Assembly (NCBI GenBank): GCA_021818645.1
Contig: JAKATS010000230.1
Location: 1 to 5,557 of the forward strand
Source of the DNA: Acidobacteriota bacterium
GTDB taxonomy: Bacteria; Acidobacteriota; Terriglobia; Terriglobales; SCQP01
Reading direction: 5' to 3'
DNA length: 5,557 nt
How positions within the stretch are numbered: the stretch's first letter is position 1; each line of letters begins with the position of its first letter. The notes under the pieces are model-generated. The model did not search any database, was not told the DNA's origin, and saw nothing but the letters and a program-made list of their open reading frames with translations. Shown piece by piece: positions 1 to 4,904 of this stretch. A program made the position numbers and the translations under genes.

Positions 1-577
1 TCCGCGGATTCAAGTCATCGCCGAAGGCCGCACCGGCCTGGAGGCGGTGGAGCTGGCCCGCCAGCATACGCCCGACGTCATGGTGCTCGACATGGCCATG
101 CCGGAGCTGAACGGAATTGAAGCGGCTGAGCAAATCGCGCGCAATCAACCCGAAATCCGGCTCATGATCGTGAGCATGTATGCGGAAGAGACCTATGTGC
201 GGCAGGCGCTGCGGGTGGGCGTGCAGGGTTATGTACTGAAAGACGCGCTGGATCTGGACCTGGCCGCCGCGGTGTTGAGCATAGCCGAGGGCCGGCCCTA
301 TCTCAGTCCCGGGGTGGCCTCGCTGCTGATTGACGTGGTGCGCGACGGGCGCGAATCCGCGCCGGAAGATCCCTACGAACGGCTGACCCAGCGGGAAAAG
401 CAGATATTACAAATGGTCGCCGAAGGCCAGTCGAACAAGGAAATCGCGCTCAAGCTGGGCATCAGCCATAACACGGTGGCCGTGCACCGCGCTAATTTAA
501 TGCAGACGCTGGGGATGCACCGCACCGCCGAGCTGGTGCTTTTCGCTGTGAAACGGGGTTTTGTAAGCCCGCATTAA
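1..577 (+). CDS. NarL/LuxR-family response regulator, 5'-truncated by window edge
   Basis: This is the output half of a two-component system: a phosphorylated receiver controls DNA binding by a C-terminal helix-turn-helix in the cytoplasm. The reading frame is open from base 2 with no stop, so 191 codons are visible. Complete NarL-type regulators are about 210-225 residues, so some 25-35 residues, including the N-terminal acidic pair, lie outside the window. The likely phospho-acceptor Asp is in VLDM (89-91), followed by the MPELNG loop. The switch Ser is in IVSM (173-175) and the conserved Lys is in YVLKD (239-241). A short linker leads to a LuxR-type HTH (about 383-556) with LTQREKQIL and the recognition region NKEIALKLGISHNTVAVHR. 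The GTG at 47 is internal to the receiver fold and cannot be the true start. The cognate kinase is not visible, probably lying to the left, and the target genes are unknown. The family call is firm; the specific role is not. Confidence 0.95.
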   Translation, partial: PRIQVIAEGRTGLEAVELARQHTPDVMVLDMAMPELNGIEAAEQIARNQPEIRLMIVSMYAEETYVRQALRVGVQGYVLKDALDLDLAAAVLSIAEGRPYLSPGVASLLIDVVRDGRESAPEDPYERLTQREKQILQMVAEGQSNKEIALKLGISHNTVAVHRANLMQTLGMHRTAELVLFAVKRGFVSPH

Positions 578-592
578 CCCGGGAAGCTCGCA

Positions 593-1780
593 TCAATTCA
601 CTAAACCATTCGCATTTTTCAGGACCCAGAGCTGATTGGTCAAGGTTGAAGTCCCGCTGGTGACCATGACGGTCATGATATTGCCGGCGGAATCATAAAC
701 CGAACCCAGAACGCCGCCAATCGCCGGACCGGTATTGGCCGGATAATCGGCCCAGACCGCATTCCCGCCGTTATTATTGGCGTTCTCCAGCAACCATTGC
801 TGTAAATCGCCGGTCGCCAGGGGGAACATGCCACGGTTATGCGCCGCATCGTAGGCGGGCCAGGCCGAGGCAAAAGCCGGCGGAGCTCCCGCCGAACCCG
901 CGGCAATCACATTGCTCCACACCGGAATCCCACCCGAACCATTCGCATTGGATAAAATCCAGACCGCATTGTTATTCGCCGCCGTGGTGGAACCGCCGGC
1001 AATGATCAGTTCGTTGGCAGATGCATCATAAAGCGCGCTCGCCTGATAGCCAGCCGCAGGCGCGGCATTGGAGGGATGAAGCTGAATCCAGGTCGGGGTG
1101 CTGTTGCCGGTCAGCGGATCGGCAGCGCCCATGCCATCGGCGTCGGTAAGCAGCCAAACATCCGTAAATACGCCTCCGGATCCGCCGCCATCCTGGCCGC
1201 CAAAAACGATCAGACGGTCGGTTGTCACATCCAGAGCAACCGCGGCATTAATACGCGGCTGCGGGGCGGTTCCGGCCGGACTCAACTGCGTCCAGGCCGG
1301 CGCGCCGCCAATGCCATTGGCATTGGATAACACCCAAACATCATTCGCCGCCGGCGTGCATCCGCCGAGACAGCCGCCAAATATGATGAAGCGGTTGCTG
1401 GCGCTGTTATAAGCCCCGCTTTGATTGTCCCGGGCCGCGGGAAGCGAGCCGTTGGGCAGCAATTGAGTCCATGCCGGAGTGCCGTTCAAGCCATTGGCGT
1501 GGCTGAGAACCCAGGTATCATTCAGATTGCAGCGCCCGCCGCAACCGGAATAAGCGCCGCCGAACAGAATCAGGTTGCCCTGGCCGTCGCCGACGATCGA
1601 AGCGCCATAATCACGTTCCTGCGGCGGGCCTCCGGATGGACTCAACTGGGTCCAGACTGAATTACTTCCGCCGGAGGGATTGCCTCCGGGACTGACGGGA
1701 GTATTTCCGCCGCCATTGCAGCCCAGGGTCATCAGCCCGAAAAGCAAAAAAACCGCCAATAGGATTTTGGATTTCTTCAC
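593..1780 (-). CDS. Secreted lipoprotein with six-bladed Kelch-like beta-propeller
   Basis: This is a predicted 395-residue exported lipoprotein, probably surface- or periplasm-facing, with a scaffold or ligand-binding role; no enzymatic residues are recognisable. The start is GTG (1778-1780), chosen because a strong Shine-Dalgarno GGGAGG sits 5 bases upstream and a signal peptide begins at once. Residues 1-20 (KKSK, then a hydrophobic stretch) end in TLGC, a permissive lipobox with Cys21 as lipidation site. A Gly/Ser/Pro-rich linker (22-41) follows. Six repeats of 55-65 residues come next, each with a W-x-L strand (W90, W149, W209, W274, W329, W385) and a NANG-type loop. Four have a clear Kelch-type GG (74, 135, 194, 262); blades 5 and 6 have lost it. 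Six W-x-x-L-like strands (43, 104, 163, 231, 288, 343) include one before blade 1, as expected if the N-terminus closes the ring. Blades 1 and 2 each hold a Cys pair (C80/C84, C137/C141) that might form disulfides. Ligand and role are unknown. Confidence 0.9.
   Translation of the reverse strand: MKKSKILLAVFLLFGLMTLGCNGGGNTPVSPGGNPSGGSNSVWTQLSPSGGPPQERDYGASIVGDGQGNLILFGGAYSGCGGRCNLNDTWVLSHANGLNGTPAWTQLLPNGSLPAARDNQSGAYNSASNRFIIFGGCLGGCTPAANDVWVLSNANGIGGAPAWTQLSPAGTAPQPRINAAVALDVTTDRLIVFGGQDGGGSGGVFTDVWLLTDADGMGAADPLTGNSTPTWIQLHPSNAAPAAGYQASALYDASANELIIAGGSTTAANNNAVWILSNANGSGGIPVWSNVIAAGSAGAPPAFASAWPAYDAAHNRGMFPLATGDLQQWLLENANNNGGNAVWADYPANTGPAIGGVLGSVYDSAGNIMTVMVTSGTSTLTNQLWVLKNANGLVN
606..1500 (-). 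repeat. Internal Kelch-blade repeats (DNA level)
   Basis: The propeller gene contains diverged tandem units whose most recognisable DNA anchor is ccattsgcattgg-like, the complement of the NANG codons. Copies lie near 606, 939, 1134 (diverged), 1313 and 1491, and a weaker one near 770. Unit spacing is about 165-195 bp, matching 55-65 residue blades. Divergence between units is substantial, so these are old coding duplications and not a recent tandem array. Confidence 0.7.
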
Positions 1781-1785
1781 TCAGT

Positions 1786-1791
1786 CCTCCC
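1786..1791 (-). promoter_or_regulatory. Shine-Dalgarno site of the Kelch lipoprotein gene
   Basis: The complement reads GGGAGG followed by ACTGA and then GTG. It is a near-perfect anti-16S match with 5-base spacing, and it decides the choice of the GTG start at 1778-1780. Confidence 0.85.
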
Positions 1792-1813
1792 GAAGTAATA
1801 CCGGACAGATGTC

Positions 1814-1842
1814 ATTTTGCTTACAGTTCATGAATGAGTCAA
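1814..1842 (-). promoter_or_regulatory. Predicted sigma70-type promoter of the Kelch lipoprotein gene
   Basis: On the minus strand, TTGACT (1837-1842; 5/6 to TTGACA) is followed after exactly 17 bp by CAAAAT (1814-1819; 4/6 to TATAAT). Transcription would start near 1807 and leave a leader of about 27 nt that contains the Shine-Dalgarno site. The geometry is good but the -10 box is only moderate, so this is a prediction. Confidence 0.5.
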
Positions 1843-1847
1843 CTCAT
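1834..1847. promoter_or_regulatory. 14-bp inverted repeat over the -35 box, possible operator
   Basis: ATGAGT and ACTCAT form perfect 6-bp arms around a CA spacer. The dyad covers the whole predicted -35 element of the lipoprotein promoter (1837-1842), so a dimeric protein bound here would be expected to block or otherwise affect RNA polymerase. No regulator can be assigned. A dyad of this size can also occur by chance. Confidence 0.35.
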
Positions 1848-1848
1848 G

Positions 1849-1870
1849 CCTGGCGCGGGCCCCGCGCAGG
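1849..1870. other. Strong GC hairpin in the divergent intergenic region
   Basis: GCGCGGG (1853-1859) and CCCGCGC (1861-1867) are perfect 7-bp arms around one base. Alternatively, CCTG (1849-1852) pairs with CAGG (1867-1870) outside a CGCGGG/CCCGCG stem, leaving one bulged G and giving a 10-bp stem. A T-rich stretch (1877-1884, TTTGTTTT) follows on the + strand. This resembles an intrinsic terminator, although the T-run starts several bases after the stem and no + strand gene ends nearby. It could insulate the two divergent genes or stop read-through antisense to the lipoprotein gene. Confidence 0.45.
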
Positions 1871-1893
1871 GGATAGTTTGTTTTAATGCTTCA

Positions 1894-1913
1894 ACTAATC
1901 CCTAATGATTAGT
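1894..1913. repeat. CTAAT/ATTAG repeat cluster upstream of the cytochrome gene
   Basis: CTAAT occurs at 1895-1899 and again at 1902-1906 (7-bp period), followed after one base by the inverted copy ATTAG at 1908-1912. The outer ACTAAT and ATTAGT (1894-1899 and 1908-1913) also form an inverted pair. This AT-rich block stands out from the GC-rich surroundings and lies just upstream of the candidate promoter for the cytochrome gene, so it could be a regulator-binding site. There is no direct evidence for binding. Confidence 0.35.
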
Positions 1914-1934
1914 GCCGGGCGGAAACCGGTGAGC

Positions 1935-1940
1935 TACAAT
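1935..1940 (+). promoter_or_regulatory. Candidate -10 box for the cytochrome-FG-GAP operon
   Basis: TACAAT matches the -10 consensus at 5 of 6 positions. Transcription would begin near 1947, about 15 nt before the preferred ATG at 1962, giving a very short leader. No convincing -35 box is present at 16-18 bp, so an activator, perhaps at the CTAAT cluster, would be needed if this is real. It is weakly supported. Confidence 0.3.
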
Positions 1941-1961
1941 CACTCGGGTTTCCCCTGCGCC

Positions 1962-4904
1962 ATGTCCAGAATCGAAAAGATTTTCGTTATTTTTCTGCTT
2001 GCGGCGGCGGTCAGCGCCGGCATTTTATGGGATTTTCCGGCGGCGACCTTATGGTACGTGACGCTGGTGCTGCTGCATGCCGGGCTGGGCATTGCGCTCG
2101 TCGGCCTGGGCATTGCAGCCTGGAAAAAACACGCCGGGCGCCGCACCCTGGCCGGGAAGGCATTCTGGCTGGCGTTTCTCGGCGCGGCCGGCTTTGGGGT
2201 GGTGCTGCTGATCCTCGGCAACGGGCTGCATGATCGGCCGTGGTTCTGGCTGCATCTGGGATTTTCCGCCCTGTTACTGGCGATGCTGGCGGTCTGGCTG
2301 GCGGGACGCGGCCCGGCTCAGGCTGAACCCGCCCGCATGGGGAACAACGGCAACCGGCGGGGCGCATACTGGCACGGGAGCGGAATTGCGCTGTGCGGCC
2401 TGGTACTGATCGCGACGCCCGCGATTCATTACTACCGGCAGAACCATCCCCGGCGCTGGGCGGTGATCAAAAACCGGGTCCTGGGATACATTTCCTCGCA
2501 GCAGGAAACCGGGAACTCACCGTACGCGCCTTCCGACGTGGAAACCCTCTGGCACGGCCATAAAAATCATTTCATCCCGACGAAGTTTTTCGAAAATTCC
2601 CAGGAATGCCAGAGCTGCCATCCGCAGATTTACCGGGAGTGGGAAGCCTCGTCGCATCATTTTTCTTCCTTCAATAATCAGTTCTACAGCAAATCCATCC
2701 AGTACATGCAGCAGATTGACCTGGAAAACACGCGCGGCAGCCAGCTTTGCGCGGGCTGCCACGATCCGGCGGTGATGCTGACGGGCTACTGGAAAACCCC
2801 CATCATTCACCAGCTAGATACGCCGCGGGCGCAGGCGGGGCTGGGCTGCGTGGCCTGCCACGGCATAGTGCATGTGCGCAGCACGCTGGGCAACGGCTCG
2901 TATGTGATCTCCGACCCGCAGTTGAACGCGCTGGTGCACAGCAACAACCGCGTGGTGCAGTGGGCCTATCGGGCGGTGCTGCACCTGGACCCGGCGCCGC
3001 ATGACCGGACGTTTCTGCCGCGGTTTTTCACTCACCAGACAGCGCAGTTATGCTCGGCCTGCCATAAAGTGCATCTCGACGTGCCGGATAATCATTACCG
3101 CTGGATTCGCGGCTTTGATGAATACGACGCCTGGCAGGCGAGCGGCGTCTCCATGCAGGGGGCGCGGTCGTTTTACTATCCGCCGCGGGCAAAAAACTGC
3201 GCAACCTGCCATATGCCCAAAGTGCGCTCGAACGATCCGGCCGCGGTGGACGGGTTCATTCGCTCGCACCGCTTCCCGGCCGCCAACACCGCCCTGGCCT
3301 ATGTCAATCACCGCCCGCGGCAACTGGCGGATGACGAACGGTTTCTGCGGGGCGCCGTCACCACCGATATTTTCGCGGTCGTGCGCGGCGCTTCGAGCGA
3401 GAGCGTCACGCGTGCCCGCGGCGCAACGGCGCCGCAGGCGGCCAACTTCTTCGGCCAGGGAGAAGAGAGCAGCCATTTCGGCATGCAGGCGCTTTACCGC
3501 CAGGGCGGACACCTGCAGATTCTGGGGCCAATCAACGAAGTCAAACCGACTTTGAAAGCGGGCGCGACGGTGCGCGTGGATGTGGTGATCCGCACCATGC
3601 GGCTGGGGCATTTCTTCCCCGGCGGCACGATTGACGCGCAGGAAGCCTGGGTGGATTTCAAGGCGCTCGACGGCCGCGGACGGCCGATTTTCTGGAGCGG
3701 ATTTTTCAAGCCCAACGGCAAGGTGGACCCGAGCGCGCATTTTTACCGTTCCCTGCTGCTCGACGCCCATGGCCACCCGATCAACAAGCGCGACGCCGAG
3801 CTGGCCCGCAGCGTGGTGTATGTCCACATTATTCCTCCCGGCGCCGCCGACACGGTGCATTATCAACTGCGCGTGCCGCCGGGCACGCCGGGGAGATCGG
3901 AGCTGATCGCCAAGCTGAAGTACCGGAAATTCGGCTGGTTTTTCGATCATTTCTCCTATGCCGGAGTGCAGCAGCCGGGCAAATTCACCTTCAACTACGA
4001 CGACCGCAAGACGCTTTTCAACGGCAGCATGAAGGGCGTGGCCGGCGAGATTCACCACATTCCCAACCTGCCGGTGGTGACCCTGAGCCAGGCGCGGGTG
4101 GTGCTGCCGCTGGCGGCGCACATTCGCGCCACCGCTCCGGCCGGCCACAGCAAGCTGGACTGGGTGCGCTGGAACGATTACGGCATCGGCTTACTGCTGC
4201 AAGGCGACCTGACGGGAGCCGAACAGGCCTTCCGGCAGACGGTGAAGATTGAGCCGCAAAATCCGGATGGCTGGCTGAACATCGGCCGCGCGCAGCAGCA
4301 GGAAGGCGAACTGCGGCGGGCGCTGGCCAACATTGACCATGCGCTGCGGCTGCACCCCGGCCTGCCGCGGGCTCTGTTTTTTCAGGCGCTGGTGTATAAA
4401 GCCGAGGGCCACTACAAACGCGCGGAAACGGCGCTGGACGGGGTGCTGCACGTGTTTCCGCACGACCGTATTGTGCTGAACCAGGCGGGGCGGCTGCGAT
4501 TTTTGCAGGCGCGATTCCGGTCCGCCATCGCCATTTTCAAGCGAACCCTAAGGGTGGATTCAGAGAACCTGTTCGCGCATTACAATCTGATGCTCTGCTA
4601 TCGCGGCCTGGGCGAGCTGCGGCGCTCGCGCCGGCAGCAAGCCATGTACGAGCGGTTCAAAGCCTACGAGGCGGCCCAGTCCATCGCCGGCGCTTACGAT
4701 CTTAAACATCCCAACGCCAATAATGAAGCCCAGCCGGTGCATGTGCATGTATCGGGACTCTATGTTCCGGGGCAATTACTGGCGCCGCGGGCCTGGCGCG
4801 GCCCGGTCGCCCGGGAGCATCCCGACGGCGCGCCCATTCTGGCGCCGGCTAAAAAACCCGCACCGCATGCGCCGGCCGCGGTGGCATTGCTGCAAAAACC
4901 ATGA
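1962..4904 (+). CDS. Membrane-anchored pentahaem cytochrome c with Ig-like domain and TPRs
   Basis: This 980-residue protein is probably a periplasm-facing electron carrier anchored in the inner membrane. Five hydrophobic helices (about 7-23, 29-52, 67-86, 95-114, 139-156) with Arg/Lys-rich loops at 53-66 and 115-138 predict N-in, C-out. Five CxxCH haem c sites follow: C216, C263, C296, C364 and C413. The first is embedded in ECQSCHPQIYREWEASSHH, as in cytochrome c554-like families (PF13435 type). A conserved beta region (about 520-700), with GHFFPGG and AHFYRSLLLDAHG, resembles the Ig-like part of acidobacterial multihaem proteins. Five TPRs (about 734-903) and a Pro/Ala-rich tail end it. 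ATG 1962 is preferred because a classic membrane start, SRIEK then a hydrophobic helix, follows directly. In-frame alternatives are ATG 1905 and GTG 1929; the latter has a weak GGCGGA 5 bases upstream, while 1962 has no good Shine-Dalgarno. The gene is translationally coupled to the next one. Donor, acceptor and substrate are unknown. Confidence 0.9.
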   Translation: MSRIEKIFVIFLLAAAVSAGILWDFPAATLWYVTLVLLHAGLGIALVGLGIAAWKKHAGRRTLAGKAFWLAFLGAAGFGVVLLILGNGLHDRPWFWLHLGFSALLLAMLAVWLAGRGPAQAEPARMGNNGNRRGAYWHGSGIALCGLVLIATPAIHYYRQNHPRRWAVIKNRVLGYISSQQETGNSPYAPSDVETLWHGHKNHFIPTKFFENSQECQSCHPQIYREWEASSHHFSSFNNQFYSKSIQYMQQIDLENTRGSQLCAGCHDPAVMLTGYWKTPIIHQLDTPRAQAGLGCVACHGIVHVRSTLGNGSYVISDPQLNALVHSNNRVVQWAYRAVLHLDPAPHDRTFLPRFFTHQTAQLCSACHKVHLDVPDNHYRWIRGFDEYDAWQASGVSMQGARSFYYPPRAKNCATCHMPKVRSNDPAAVDGFIRSHRFPAANTALAYVNHRPRQLADDERFLRGAVTTDIFAVVRGASSESVTRARGATAPQAANFFGQGEESSHFGMQALYRQGGHLQILGPINEVKPTLKAGATVRVDVVIRTMRLGHFFPGGTIDAQEAWVDFKALDGRGRPIFWSGFFKPNGKVDPSAHFYRSLLLDAHGHPINKRDAELARSVVYVHIIPPGAADTVHYQLRVPPGTPGRSELIAKLKYRKFGWFFDHFSYAGVQQPGKFTFNYDDRKTLFNGSMKGVAGEIHHIPNLPVVTLSQARVVLPLAAHIRATAPAGHSKLDWVRWNDYGIGLLLQGDLTGAEQAFRQTVKIEPQNPDGWLNIGRAQQQEGELRRALANIDHALRLHPGLPRALFFQALVYKAEGHYKRAETALDGVLHVFPHDRIVLNQAGRLRFLQARFRSAIAIFKRTLRVDSENLFAHYNLMLCYRGLGELRRSRRQQAMYERFKAYEAAQSIAGAYDLKHPNANNEAQPVHVHVSGLYVPGQLLAPRAWRGPVAREHPDGAPILAPAKKPAPHAPAAVALLQKP
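4901..4904 (+). promoter_or_regulatory. ATGA stop-start overlap (translational coupling)
   Basis: The TGA of the cytochrome gene (4902-4904) overlaps the ATG of the FG-GAP gene (4901-4903). No Shine-Dalgarno sequence is visible in the bases before this ATG, so translation of the second gene probably depends on ribosomes that finish the first. This implies a shared transcript and linked amounts of the two proteins. Confidence 0.85.

Noticed and set aside
47..577. GTG at 47 as start of a short stand-alone regulator
   Set aside because: The frame continues upstream to base 2 with receiver-like sequence (VIAEGRTGLEA), so the gene simply begins outside the window.
606..1500. Possible CRISPR or tandem-repeat array because of regularly spaced similar sequences
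   Set aside because: The units are coding, diverged and 165-195 bp long, and they match propeller blades; there are no identical short repeats with unique spacers.
1076..1886. Several short + strand frames opposite the Kelch lipoprotein gene
   Set aside because: They are antisense to a gene with a signal peptide, lipobox, Shine-Dalgarno and six coherent repeats; none has its own supporting signals.
1905..1961. Upstream start (ATG 1905) adding 19 residues to the cytochrome
   Set aside because: It has no Shine-Dalgarno, lies inside the CTAAT repeat block and would put a polar, unrelated segment before a typical membrane-protein start. It is not fully excluded.
3001..3555. A 184-codon + strand frame inside the cytochrome gene
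   Set aside because: It is an out-of-frame shadow with an Arg/Ala/Pro-rich product; the main frame has CxxCH motifs and family motifs throughout.
3048..4148. A 366-codon open frame on the minus strand inside the cytochrome gene
   Set aside because: It is antisense to strongly recognisable haem and Ig-like coding sequence, its product is rich in Arg, His and Ala without a known domain, and long antisense frames are common in GC-rich genes.
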